14,195 bases of DNA from Syntrophomonadaceae bacterium (GCA_003566935.1 PXBM01000057.1:1-14195); one strand, 5' to 3'. Positions 1 to 7,221 are shown, counted from the first letter of the stretch. Program-made: numbers and translations. The notes: a model not told the origin generated them from the letters alone.

Positions 1-425
1 GACATTACAATAATATTGCAGAGCTTATTAAGGAAATTCTGCATTTTATCATACTGGTTTAGCAGTTTACGCCTGTGCTGTTCCGTTAAAGCAAGCAGCG
101 AGATTGTGCCGATTTTCTTTTCATTAAAGATGATCGGCTGCATCAGGAAAGCCAGCACAGTACAGTTTTTAGAGTAATCACAGTCTCTACAGCAAACTGC
201 CCGGGCTGTATTCTCAACCAGGATGGACTCTTCATTAGCAGAAGTAATTAGCCTGTGAGTCATGCAGCCCTCATCATACCTGGCGCCAACTTCTTTTTCA
301 AAATAACCGCTTCCTGCTACCACTTCGAGATCTTTGCTGATCAGGCCAATTTCTATTTCAACCACACCGGCAAAAGCTGCAGTTACCTGTTGAAGAAAAC
401 CCTGAATGCTTTTTAACTCTTTCAA
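1..425 (-). CDS. Sigma-54-dependent transcriptional regulator, N-terminal sensory domain (partial, C-terminus beyond window)
   Basis: This 141-residue fragment is open to the window edge. It has the layout of the N-terminal PAS/GAF-like sensory domain found in clostridial sigma-54 activators: an opening helix, a strand motif EIGLISKDLEVVAGSGYF, a segment GARYDEGCMTH, a cysteine cluster CCRDCDYSKNC, then a strand IGTISLLALTEQHRRKLL. Family members continue with an AAA+ sigma-54 interaction domain and a Fis-type HTH, which would lie outside the window. I chose TTG at 425 as start because GGGAGGT sits 7 nt upstream; an in-frame GTG at 440 directly after the upstream stop is possible but has no ribosome binding site. 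The gene follows the deacylase gene by 15 nt and is probably cotranscribed with it. The family call rests on domain resemblance only, since the AAA+ part is not seen. Confidence 0.72.
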   Translation of the reverse strand, partial: MKELKSIQGFLQQVTAAFAGVVEIEIGLISKDLEVVAGSGYFEKEVGARYDEGCMTHRLITSANEESILVENTARAVCCRDCDYSKNCTVLAFLMQPIIFNEKKIGTISLLALTEQHRRKLLNQYDKMQNFLNKLCNIIVM

Positions 426-440
426 GTGCTGACCTCCCAC

Positions 441-929
441 TTAAAGAAGTATTACCTCGTTACCACAATGCTCTAAGAACTTCTCAAAGTCACTGAATGA
501 CAAGCTTACGGTTGCAGTATTAACATTGGGATGAAAGTTAACTGTGCTTGCTTTTTTTAAATCACGATCGACAGCAACGGTTACCGCTTTCTTGTCATCA
601 TTAATCAGGCCAAACGGTGATACTGCACCGGTTTCCAGGCCAAGGTGCTCCATTAAGCGTCTTTCCGAAGCAAAACTCAATTTTCCGGCAGCCAGTTTAG
701 CTGACAAATCCTTAATATCAGCCTTTTTTGACTCCTCCAGTATGACCAGGTAATGTTGGCTTCCTTTATTATTACGCAAAAACAAGTTTTTGGAATGAGC
801 ACCTTCAATATCCTGCCAGTACTGTTTTGCTTCATCAACTGTATAAACCGGTGGATGTTCATAACGTTTATAAGATATACCAAGCTGCTCTAATAGATCG
901 TACACTTTCTGCTCTTTTTCAGAAATCAA
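441..929 (-). CDS. prdX: Prolyl-tRNA editing deacylase, YbaK/ProX (PrdX) family
   Basis: The 162-residue product is a full-length free-standing member of the YbaK/ProX family, which hydrolyses mischarged Ala- or Cys-tRNA(Pro) in the cytoplasm. Visible family signatures are EHPPVYTVDEA (24-34), HSKNLFLR with the presumed catalytic Lys47, GAVSPFGL (101-108) and HPNVNTATVSLS (133-144). The ProX/PrdX subtype (alanine removal) fits better than the shorter E. coli YbaK form. Start is TTG at 929, 9 nt after AAAGGAG; an ATG slightly upstream is out of frame and meets a stop after three codons. The gene has its own predicted promoter about 50 nt upstream and is followed after 15 nt by a sigma-54 regulator gene. 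The symbol prdX is used by similarity to the clostridial protein; no proline reductase genes are visible here. Confidence 0.88.
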   Translation of the reverse strand: MISEKEQKVYDLLEQLGISYKRYEHPPVYTVDEAKQYWQDIEGAHSKNLFLRNNKGSQHYLVILEESKKADIKDLSAKLAAGKLSFASERRLMEHLGLETGAVSPFGLINDDKKAVTVAVDRDLKKASTVNFHPNVNTATVSLSFSDFEKFLEHCGNEVILL

Positions 930-977
930 TTCAACATACTCCTTTCAACACTGTTTTATGGGGAATTATGCACCAAA

Positions 978-1006
978 ATGCTATCATTATCATTTCGGCT
1001 TGTCAA
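978..1006 (-). promoter_or_regulatory. Predicted sigma-A-type promoter for the deacylase/regulator pair
   Basis: On the minus strand a perfect -35 box TTGACA (1006-1001) is followed after exactly 17 nt by TAGCAT (983-978), a 4-of-6 match to the -10 consensus. Transcription would start near 971 and give a leader of about 42 nt before the TTG start at 929. It lies in the 170-nt gap after the MORN gene. This gap shows no convincing hairpin terminator, although an A/T-rich run lies around 1072-1086. The call rests on consensus matching alone. Confidence 0.55.
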
Positions 1007-1099
1007 ATTATCCGTTAATATTTTACTTTCAGACTAGACACAACTAAGCTATAAACTTGTAAAGGCTTTTTTTTCTAAAAAATTATGGCCAGATTGTTA

Positions 1100-2626
1100 T
1101 CATAATTCTTGCAAGGAGTATGGCCCTGTATCAAAAATCCAGATCCCTATCTTGTTTTCACCATTTGCTTTTTTTAATTTAAAACGTCCGCATTTCCGGT
1201 CAAATAACCATTGCCCGCTGAATTCATCACCGACAGTTGATAAATATGTGCCATACCCATGACGCATATTTTTCCACCAGCGCCCGTTATACCGACTTCC
1301 GCCGGGCCAGGTCCGAACACCGTTGCCTTGATATTTGCCTAAATGTAAATCTCCTTCGTAACTGCCGCCGCTGGCATATTTACATGTACCCCAACCATGC
1401 AGACGTCCATCTTTCCAGTTGCCCTGGAAAATTGAGCCGTCAGACCGTTTTAAAGTGCCTTCACCATTCCACAACCCCTGTTTAAAACCACCTTCATAGC
1501 AGGTGCCATCAACAGCAACAAAAACACCGTTACCATCCATGCGGTCATCGATCCACTGTCCGTTATATTCTTCGCCATCAGGCCAGCACTGAAAACCGCT
1601 TCCGTTTCTCTTGGCATCTTTAAATTCACCTTCATACTTAGTTCCATCGGTAGCTACTACTATCCCTTTTCCATGCGGACGACCGTTTTCCAGTTCACCG
1701 CTATATTTTGCGCCATCGGCAAAATAAAATATTCCATTTCCGGTAGTATTGCCTTCATCAAAAAAACCGACAAAAGCCGAGCCGTCTTTGTAAACAAGCT
1801 TTCCTTCACCATGGGGCCTTTTATCTTTAGTTTCCCCACTGTATCTTGTTCCGTCGGGGTAAAGACATACACCTTTACCGCTGTCACGGCCATGTTCAAA
1901 ATTACCTTTAAACTCAGTCCCATCCGGGTAAAAAGCACTGCCTGTACCATGAGGGAGACCTTCGTGCAGGGAACCCTTGAAGCGAGCGCCGTCGGCAAAA
2001 ATAAATTGCCCTTCATCGCTGAAAAGCCCTTCATCAAAAACGCCCTCATAATATGACCCATCATTAAAGTTATATTTGCCATTGCCATGAATCAAGTTTG
2101 CTTTCCATAATCCTTCATATTTTCGACCGTCAGGCCAGACTTGTACGCCCTGACCTTCCCGTTGATCCATAACCCATTGACCACTATAAGTTCGGCCATC
2201 AGGCCAGGTCATCTTACCTTCACCATCACGCATGGCACTTTTCCACTCACCACTATATATTCTACCATCAGGCCAGGTATAAGTACCCTGACCCTCGTAC
2301 AAACCATTAACAAATTCACCCTCGTATTTTTCTCCACTGGGCCAATAATAAGTACCGAGGCCATGCATCTGATCATTCTGCCAGTCACCGACGTACTTCC
2401 GCCAGTCAGCAAAGAGGTAAGTCCCCCTTCCATTCATGCGGTCTTCCTGCCAGTGTCCTTCATATTTGTCGCCGTTTGACCAGGTAAAAGTGCCCTCACC
2501 ATGAAAAAGACCTGCCTTCCAGTCGCCGCTGTACCTGCTGCCATCCGGCCAGGTAACAGTTCCCTTTCCGTGAGGAAGGCCATTTAATTTTTCTCCTCTG
2601 TATTCACCATCACCGGCAATTTTCAC
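1100..2626 (-). CDS. MORN-repeat protein (21 tandem 23-residue repeats)
   Basis: The 508-residue protein consists almost wholly of MORN repeats. After an 8-residue N-terminus, 21 units of exactly 23 residues run from residue 9 to 491 without an indel, followed by a 17-residue tail that keeps the beginning of a further unit (IGIW). The typical unit reads YxGxWxxGxxHGxGxxxWPDGxx, with conserved Tyr/Phe, Gly and a Trp-Pro-Asp-Gly turn. There is no signal peptide, membrane segment or appended enzymatic domain, so the protein looks cytoplasmic or peripheral. MORN repeats form elongated beta-hairpin arrays, linked in eukaryotes to membrane-lipid or protein binding; the bacterial role is unknown. 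The GTG start at 2626 has only a weak upstream AAAGG, and an upstream in-frame TAG limits any extension. It lies 52 nt after tatC and is probably its operon partner. Confidence 0.9.
   Translation of the reverse strand: MKIAGDGEYRGEKLNGLPHGKGTVTWPDGSRYSGDWKAGLFHGEGTFTWSNGDKYEGHWQEDRMNGRGTYLFADWRKYVGDWQNDQMHGLGTYYWPSGEKYEGEFVNGLYEGQGTYTWPDGRIYSGEWKSAMRDGEGKMTWPDGRTYSGQWVMDQREGQGVQVWPDGRKYEGLWKANLIHGNGKYNFNDGSYYEGVFDEGLFSDEGQFIFADGARFKGSLHEGLPHGTGSAFYPDGTEFKGNFEHGRDSGKGVCLYPDGTRYSGETKDKRPHGEGKLVYKDGSAFVGFFDEGNTTGNGIFYFADGAKYSGELENGRPHGKGIVVATDGTKYEGEFKDAKRNGSGFQCWPDGEEYNGQWIDDRMDGNGVFVAVDGTCYEGGFKQGLWNGEGTLKRSDGSIFQGNWKDGRLHGWGTCKYASGGSYEGDLHLGKYQGNGVRTWPGGSRYNGRWWKNMRHGYGTYLSTVGDEFSGQWLFDRKCGRFKLKKANGENKIGIWIFDTGPYSLQEL
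1154..2602 (-). repeat. Tandem 69-bp coding repeats (MORN units 1-21)
   Basis: The DNA is a 69-bp-period tandem array of 21 units encoding the MORN repeats. Most units have diverged at DNA level, but adjacent units 5 and 6 keep exact matches in phase: ccatcaggccaggt occurs at 2196-2209 and 2265-2278, and accactata at 2180-2188 and 2249-2257, each pair 69 bp apart. This suggests relatively recent unit duplication or conversion in the N-terminal half. The periodicity also explains the long spurious open frames on the opposite strand. Confidence 0.88.
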
Positions 2627-2678
2627 TATTATCTACTGCCTTTCAGAAAGCTTTACAGCTATTTACTTTATTAAAGAA

Positions 2679-3443
2679 TTAACTTGCAGACTGGTCAGAA
2701 TGCTCTTCAGGCTGCTCCTTTTTTCGCCAGGTAAGATATACCATAAAGATACCCAGTTCATAAAGCAGCATCAAGGGAATCGCCATTAAGACCTGCGAAA
2801 AAATATCAGGAGGCGTTAAAACAGAAGCAAAAATGATTATTATTAGCAGGGCAAACTTTCGATTACGGCGTAAAAATGTGGTGGTAATGAGCCCGATGCT
2901 GCCCAGGAACCAGAATAAAACAGGCATCTGAAAAACCAGCCCGAAAGAGAACATGAATGAGGTGGTAAATGTCAGGTAGCGGGCTATACTAAAATTCGGA
3001 ACCAGATCAGCCCCCGAAAAACCGATAAAAAAGTTAAGGGCAAAGGGTAAAACTACGAAATAAGCAAATGACGTTCCGAGACCAAAAAGGATATACATAA
3101 TAATTGTAAGGAGTACTGCCGCTTTTTTATTTCGCCCAACTACAGTCATTGCAACAGCTACCACTTGGTAGAGTATAATTGGCAGGGTTACAGCTGCACT
3201 GGTAATAAAAGCAAGGCGCAGGTTAGCCAGTAGTGCTTCAGAAGGGGTCAGGAATATTAACTGGAGATTATGACCCTGCGCCTCCAAGTTTTGATATGCA
3301 AGGTTAGCGGGAATTAAAAGAAACTGCCGAATATAGTCGGCAAAAGCAAAGCTTATTACAGCAAAAACAAAAACTGTAACAACTATGATAATCAGGCGAT
3401 TGCGTACCTCTTCAAAAGTTCTTAGTAAGTCCTTTTTTTCCAT
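2679..3443 (-). CDS. tatC: TatC-family twin-arginine translocase subunit (divergent)
   Basis: The product is a polytopic membrane protein with six hydrophobic segments and clear TatC landmarks. These are an N-terminal FEEVRNRL matching the HLxELRxRL motif, a Pro in the first periplasmic loop (LLIPANL), LTPSEALLANLRLAF, SFAYFVVLPFALNFF, and LTPPDIFSQVLMAIPLMLLYELG. TatC binds twin-arginine signal peptides and exports folded proteins together with TatA. The usual loop after LYQV, which carries FxxPxLxxxE in E. coli, is replaced by VAVAMTVVGRNKK, and the intramembrane Glu of FExP is Gln (FQMP). I chose ATG 3443 because it gives a standard N-terminus and a 255-residue length; GGGGAGG lies rather far upstream (14 nt). 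GTG 3506 or ATG 3497 would overlap the upstream gene. No tatA or tatB is in the window. Confidence 0.87.
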   Translation of the reverse strand: MEKKDLLRTFEEVRNRLIIIVVTVFVFAVISFAFADYIRQFLLIPANLAYQNLEAQGHNLQLIFLTPSEALLANLRLAFITSAAVTLPIILYQVVAVAMTVVGRNKKAAVLLTIIMYILFGLGTSFAYFVVLPFALNFFIGFSGADLVPNFSIARYLTFTTSFMFSFGLVFQMPVLFWFLGSIGLITTTFLRRNRKFALLIIIIFASVLTPPDIFSQVLMAIPLMLLYELGIFMVYLTWRKKEQPEEHSDQSAS

Positions 3444-3468
3444 CTGCTTTGCAGTTTCCTCCCCAACT

Positions 3469-4290
3469 TTACTCGAATATGATTTCCTGTTCGTCATTAT
3501 CTGCACGGAAATACTCGAGGTAAGTCAAGGCATTTTGATAAATCGTGCTATCTTCGCTTTCCTCTTCAAGAACCTCTTCAAGAATATCTTTGGCAGTATT
3601 AATTTCCCCCTGGTATTCACCAAGCAGGATAGCATAATAAAAGCGCTCTTCATTGTCAGCCTGTCCTGATGCCACTCTTGCAGCCATATACTCCTGCAAC
3701 CACTCAGCTTCCTCTTCTACGAGGCCATCTTCACCAGCAGTTGAAAGCAGCTGAATCAGGGAGAGGTGCAGCATTGGCTCAGGGTTTTCATGCAGTAAAT
3801 CTTTTGTATACTCCACCTGCTCTTCAATTAAATCTTCACCTGCTCTTTGTTCCAGGTATAAATTGATCAGCTCAATACGATAGGTAGGATTATCGGGTTC
3901 CTGTTCAACCAGAGATTGAAAGGTAGAAACCATCTTTTGTTCATACTTCTCGACTGCGTCCTGATCATCAAAAAAGACCTGGTGAACAATGGTCAGATAC
4001 TGGTAGTTTTCCGCAAGCTCCAGCAAAACAGCCTCAGTAGCCTCATTTTCTTCGAGGTATGACTCAAGGCGCTCCACTTCGCCCTCATAATAGTTTAGAT
4101 AGTCTTCTGGCTCGGGTTCAGCCTGCTGGTCCGGTAAAGGCGCCCCTCCGCCGACAGCCTGTCCTATATATGCTCCGACCAGAGAAACAACCATACCTAG
4201 AGCCAGAATTGCAGCAACTATACCTGCCCAGCGCTGATTTTTAAGGTTTTTCGGTCTCTCTTTTTTAGTTTTTTCTTTTTTAGATGCCAA
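3469..4290 (-). CDS. Membrane-anchored TPR-like protein of unknown function
   Basis: The 273-residue protein has a very basic cytoplasmic N-terminus (residues 1-20, rich in Lys/Arg) and one hydrophobic segment at about 21-43. A short Gly/Pro/acidic linker follows, then a strongly acidic helical region from about 62 to 265. Within that region, helix pairs such as VLLELAENYQYL and EPDNPTYRIELINLYLEQ resemble TPR units, although the match is loose. The topology suggests a single-pass anchor with the helical domain outside the cell, where it would act as a protein-protein adaptor. Start is TTG 4290, with GGAGG 7 nt upstream. The stop lies 25 nt before the chosen tatC start, which suggests one transcript and perhaps a functional link. 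No specific family name is assigned. The 128-nt gap upstream shows no promoter I can defend. Confidence 0.72.
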   Translation of the reverse strand: MASKKEKTKKERPKNLKNQRWAGIVAAILALGMVVSLVGAYIGQAVGGGAPLPDQQAEPEPEDYLNYYEGEVERLESYLEENEATEAVLLELAENYQYLTIVHQVFFDDQDAVEKYEQKMVSTFQSLVEQEPDNPTYRIELINLYLEQRAGEDLIEEQVEYTKDLLHENPEPMLHLSLIQLLSTAGEDGLVEEEAEWLQEYMAARVASGQADNEERFYYAILLGEYQGEINTAKDILEEVLEEESEDSTIYQNALTYLEYFRADNDEQEIIFE

Positions 4291-4418
4291 ACTAATCCCT
4301 CCGTAATTAACTAGATAAACAGTATTTCAACTGTAAGTAAACCGTTATTTAGATTTTAACTACCCAGCCATATTTAATTGCAGTTACTATATTTTAATTT
4401 GCCTTTTACCTTTCCTTT

Positions 4419-5126
4419 TTAAAACTTTACCAGTAAACGCCCACAGTTTTCACAATACACCATTGCTTCGGGATTGTAAAGATGACCGCGTAAAGCAGAT
4501 GATATAAAAACCCTGCAACCACCACAAATCTCATCTTCAACCCTGGCCAGAGGCTGACCATTGTGTTTCTCCGCCAAAAGATTGTACCTATCTAAGAATC
4601 TTGGTTCAATTTCCTTCACATGCTGGGATCTTTTTTCCTGAAGACCTTTCAGCTCTTCTTCCAGCCTGGCCAGGTTTTTTTCAAGCATTGTTTCCTTTTC
4701 CTTAAGGTCCTCGGAAGCACTTTCTACCGCTTTTTTCAACTGCTCCAGAGAGCTTTCCTGTTCTTCTAATGACTCCATCAGTATTAGTATTTCTTCTTCC
4801 AGGCCGTTCTTTTCTTCAGCCAAAAGCTCCATCTTTCGCTGCATTTGTTCAAGCTCTTTAACACTGCTAACAGTTCCGTCATACATATTTTCTTTCAGGT
4901 TTTTTCTATCTTCGACAATTTTTAGTGTGCGCATTTCAAGGTTTTTAAGTTTTTTCTGATCTTCTTTAAAAAGTAACTCCTTATCCGTTAATGATTGTTT
5001 CAATTCTTCCAGCCTGGCTAATGCTTCATCCACCCCGCTTAAAGCAGGGGCTTCTTCGATTTGCTGCTCCGTTGCCCTGATTCCCAGATCCAATTCCTGT
5101 AGATCCCATAGTAACTTTAGCTGCAT
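4419..5126 (-). CDS. Coiled-coil C4-type zinc-ribbon protein (CT398/YbgI-neighbour family)
   Basis: The 235-residue product has a long charged coiled coil from about residue 5 to 180, with heptad-like Leu/Glu/Lys patterns and no membrane segment. It ends in a C-terminal zinc ribbon whose ligands are two CxxC pairs, CGGC (201-204) and CENC (225-228). Proteins of this architecture are common in Firmicutes and other bacteria, often encoded next to nif3. A nucleic-acid or protein scaffold role is usually proposed, but the function is not established. I placed the start at ATG 5126 because AAAGGG sits 9 nt upstream and the sequence then begins MQLKLLWDLQELD, as in relatives; the earlier ATG at 5144 has no ribosome binding site. 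The gene follows nif3 immediately after a strong hairpin. Confidence 0.85.
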   Translation of the reverse strand: MQLKLLWDLQELDLGIRATEQQIEEAPALSGVDEALARLEELKQSLTDKELLFKEDQKKLKNLEMRTLKIVEDRKNLKENMYDGTVSSVKELEQMQRKMELLAEEKNGLEEEILILMESLEEQESSLEQLKKAVESASEDLKEKETMLEKNLARLEEELKGLQEKRSQHVKEIEPRFLDRYNLLAEKHNGQPLARVEDEICGGCRVFISSALRGHLYNPEAMVYCENCGRLLVKF

Positions 5127-5161
5127 CAGCTTACACCCTTTCATGTTATAAATGCATAAGA

Positions 5162-5187
5162 AAAGGGTAGGTTTTTACCTACCCTTT
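5162..5187 (-). terminator. Strong hairpin overlapping the nif3 stop codon (terminator or attenuator)
   Basis: A perfect 11-bp inverted repeat (AAAGGGTAGGT / ACCTACCCTTT) with a 4-nt loop spans 5162-5187. On the minus strand it is followed by TCTTAT after the stem's own TTT, giving a short, imperfect U-tract. The first stem arm overlaps the last two bases of the nif3 TAA stop. Only about 35 nt separate the hairpin from the next start codon at 5126, which leaves no room for a normal promoter. Read-through, attenuation or transcript processing is therefore as likely as full termination. Confidence 0.6.
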
Positions 5188-6307
5188 AGCTGTTCCATTT
5201 TGCCGTGCCCGAAGTTTGCAAGCAAACTTCGGTTTCATAGCCATCACCCTGCAGATTCCTTTCCAGGTATTGCTGCAGGTAAGCAATACCCGGCCACTCA
5301 GTAGCATCGTGACCTGCATCCACCAGGGACAGGTTGGATGACTCAGCCTGTTTCAAATCATGGTAGCGGAAATCACCGGAAATAAAAAGATCCGCCCCCT
5401 GTCGTACAGCTTGATCAATTAATGAACCGCCGCTTCCGCCACAGAGAGCTATTTTTTTGAAACGATCTTTGCTGCCAGTCCAGTAACGCAAACTGTTAGT
5501 ATTAAGTCTTTCACGGCATAACCTTACAAGTTGTTCCAGGCTAATTGCTTCTTCCAGGTTTATAATTAAACCCAGGCCAATCGTTTCTCCTTCCAGATCA
5601 AGAGGATATAAATCATAAGCAACCTCTTCATAGGGATGCGCCTCAAGCATTTTGTTAATTACAGCTGAGCGCTTTGCAGAGGGAAGGATAGTTTCCATCC
5701 TTGATTCATCAACTATTTCAAGTTGACCTCTGCTGCCGATATAGGGATTCGTTCCCGCACCAGGCATAAAAGTACCGCAGCCACTTACCTGGAAAGTGCT
5801 ATGGCTGTAATCGCCGACCTGTCCGGCACCGGCAGCTGCAAGGGCATCGCGAACATTATCTTCATGACCGGAGGGTACGAAAACTACAAGTTTAAGCAGT
5901 TGTTCACTTCCAGTAACCTCTAACACTTTAGCATTATTAGCTGGCAGCCCAAGCCTGGCCGCCAATTGAAAAGTAACACCTTCGGGTGCAATATCATAAT
6001 TAGTATGAGCGCTATAAATATTTAACCTGTTCCTGATCGCATCAGCAACCAGTGCCCCAACGGGCAAATCTTCGTTGACTGAAGAGAATTTCTGGTAAAA
6101 TAAGGGGTGATGAGTGATAAGAAGTTCTGCCTCTGTGGAAAGAGCTTCATTAACAGCAGCTTGATCGGGATCAAGGGCTACCAGTATTTTTTTTATTTCT
6201 GCAGAATTGCTGCCGAGCTGTAAACCGACAGGATCACCTGGCATGGCAATGGATAATGGGGCCAGTTTTTCAAGGTATGAAGTAACTGTTTTTACCGTTG
6301 CTTGCAT
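5186..6307 (-). CDS. Nif3-family dinuclear metal centre protein (YqfO type, with PII-like insert)
   Basis: The 373-residue product has the long three-part architecture of Bacillus YqfO. The N-terminal Nif3 half carries GDPVGLQLG (family norm WDNVGLQ), ITHHPLFY with metal ligands His66/His67, and SAHTNYD with His101/Asp105. A PII-like insertion follows at roughly 120-230 (LLKLVVFVPSGH, HPYEEVAYDLYPLD). The C-terminal half has CGGSGGS, SGDFRYHD and DAGHDATEW with His333/Glu337. All expected metal ligands are present, so it should bind two metals. Databases often label the family GTP cyclohydrolase 1 type 2, but the physiological role is unsettled. I chose ATG 6307, 9 nt after GGGGG; an ATG at 6313 is closer to the ribosome binding site than usual. 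The upstream aminotransferase ends only 13 nt before this start, which suggests cotranscription. Confidence 0.92.
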   Translation of the reverse strand: MQATVKTVTSYLEKLAPLSIAMPGDPVGLQLGSNSAEIKKILVALDPDQAAVNEALSTEAELLITHHPLFYQKFSSVNEDLPVGALVADAIRNRLNIYSAHTNYDIAPEGVTFQLAARLGLPANNAKVLEVTGSEQLLKLVVFVPSGHEDNVRDALAAAGAGQVGDYSHSTFQVSGCGTFMPGAGTNPYIGSRGQLEIVDESRMETILPSAKRSAVINKMLEAHPYEEVAYDLYPLDLEGETIGLGLIINLEEAISLEQLVRLCRERLNTNSLRYWTGSKDRFKKIALCGGSGGSLIDQAVRQGADLFISGDFRYHDLKQAESSNLSLVDAGHDATEWPGIAYLQQYLERNLQGDGYETEVCLQTSGTAKWNS

Positions 6308-6320
6308 TAACATGATCCCC

Positions 6321-7169
6321 CTAAGTATTATCTGCAATTATTTCACGGAAGGCCGCCATTAAGCGGCTGCAAATCGGACCAGGAGCCGCTGATAAGTTAA
6401 TTCCATCTATAGCTAAAATCGGATTAACTTCCATCGTGGTTGATGTAGCCCAGACCTCATCAGCCTTGCTTAATTCCTTTAAACTAAAAGCTTCTTCAGA
6501 GAAAGGTATGGATAGATCTCTTAGCAGGCTGAGAACAATATCCCTGGTAATCCCAGGTAAAATGAGATTGTTAGCCGGGTGAGTTCTGACCTGCCCATCT
6601 ATAACAGTAAAAATATTTGACCTGGTTCCTTCAGTTACGGTTTCATCCTGACGATATAGAATTGCTTCCACCGCGCCCGCTTCCGCTGCTTTCTGTCTGG
6701 CCAGCAGGTTGGGAAGCAGGTTAGTGCTCTTGATATAACAGTTTAACCAGCGTTCGTCCGGCAAAGTCACTGCTTTAACCGGTTGAATATCTTCAGCTGC
6801 CTGTAGCGGTTCAAGGCCTCTTATATACATAACCAGGGTTGGTGAAGTATTAGCAGGAAATAGATGGTCTCTTTTGGCGCTGCCCCTGGTCAGCTGCATA
6901 TAGATGTATCCTTCAACACAACTGCTTTTATCAACCAAATCCAAGGCAGTGCTGTTTATATCACTTAACTGGTACGGTAGATCAATTCTTATTGCTTCAG
7001 CGCTGCGCTGCAAACGCTCCAGGTGTGCATCCAGGTAAAAGGGCTTTCTCTTATAAACCCTGATAACCTCATAAACGCCATCGCCAAGCAAATAACCCCG
7101 GTCTTCAATTGAAATTTTGGCTTCTTCAAGATTGCAGTGTGAACCGTCAATCCAGGCTATATTGTTCAA
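6321..7169 (-). CDS. dat: PLP-dependent class IV aminotransferase, D-amino acid (D-alanine) aminotransferase type
   Basis: The 282-residue product is a full-length fold-type IV aminotransferase. The PLP lysine is Lys147 in CYIKSTNLLPN, and Glu180 in TVTEGTRSN is the residue expected to contact the cofactor ring nitrogen. GDGVYEVIRVY supplies Tyr33, and TRGSAKRDHLFP supplies Arg100 and His102. These match the carboxylate-binding RxH of the Bacillus D-amino acid transaminase, which favours that activity over branched-chain transaminase or aminodeoxychorismate lyase. The enzyme interconverts D-alanine and 2-oxoglutarate with pyruvate and D-glutamate, feeding peptidoglycan synthesis. Start is TTG 7169, 10 nt after AAGGAG; no ATG lies nearby. 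It follows the nucleotidase by 67 nt and precedes nif3 closely. Exact substrate range is inferred. Confidence 0.87.
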   Translation of the reverse strand: MNNIAWIDGSHCNLEEAKISIEDRGYLLGDGVYEVIRVYKRKPFYLDAHLERLQRSAEAIRIDLPYQLSDINSTALDLVDKSSCVEGYIYMQLTRGSAKRDHLFPANTSPTLVMYIRGLEPLQAAEDIQPVKAVTLPDERWLNCYIKSTNLLPNLLARQKAAEAGAVEAILYRQDETVTEGTRSNIFTVIDGQVRTHPANNLILPGITRDIVLSLLRDLSIPFSEEAFSLKELSKADEVWATSTTMEVNPILAIDGINLSAAPGPICSRLMAAFREIIADNT

Positions 7170-7221
7170 GCTAATTCAGCTCCTTTTTTCTATAAAGTTA
7201 CGCTAACATAACTGAGGCGAC

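Noticed and set aside
1042..1076. Possible plus-strand terminator (aagc ... gctt followed by a T-run) in the gap before the deacylase gene
   Set aside because: The stem is only 4 bp with a long loop, and there is no plus-strand gene for it to serve.
1673..2056. 127-codon open frame on the plus strand within the MORN gene (with similar plus-strand frames at 2141-2479 and 1237-1485)
   Set aside because: These are antisense to the MORN array, and the 69-bp period keeps alternate frames open. The translations show no recognisable domain.
1660..2088. 142-codon minus-strand frame in another phase of the MORN gene
   Set aside because: It is a frame shadow of the tandem repeats. The in-phase frame gives a perfect repeat protein, and there is no sign of a frameshift.
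4291..4418. Promoter search upstream of the TPR-like gene, including TTGAAA and TATAGT-like boxes and a small ACAGT/ACTGT inverted repeat
   Set aside because: No pair of boxes has both acceptable matches and 16-18 nt spacing, and the inverted repeat is only 5 bp.
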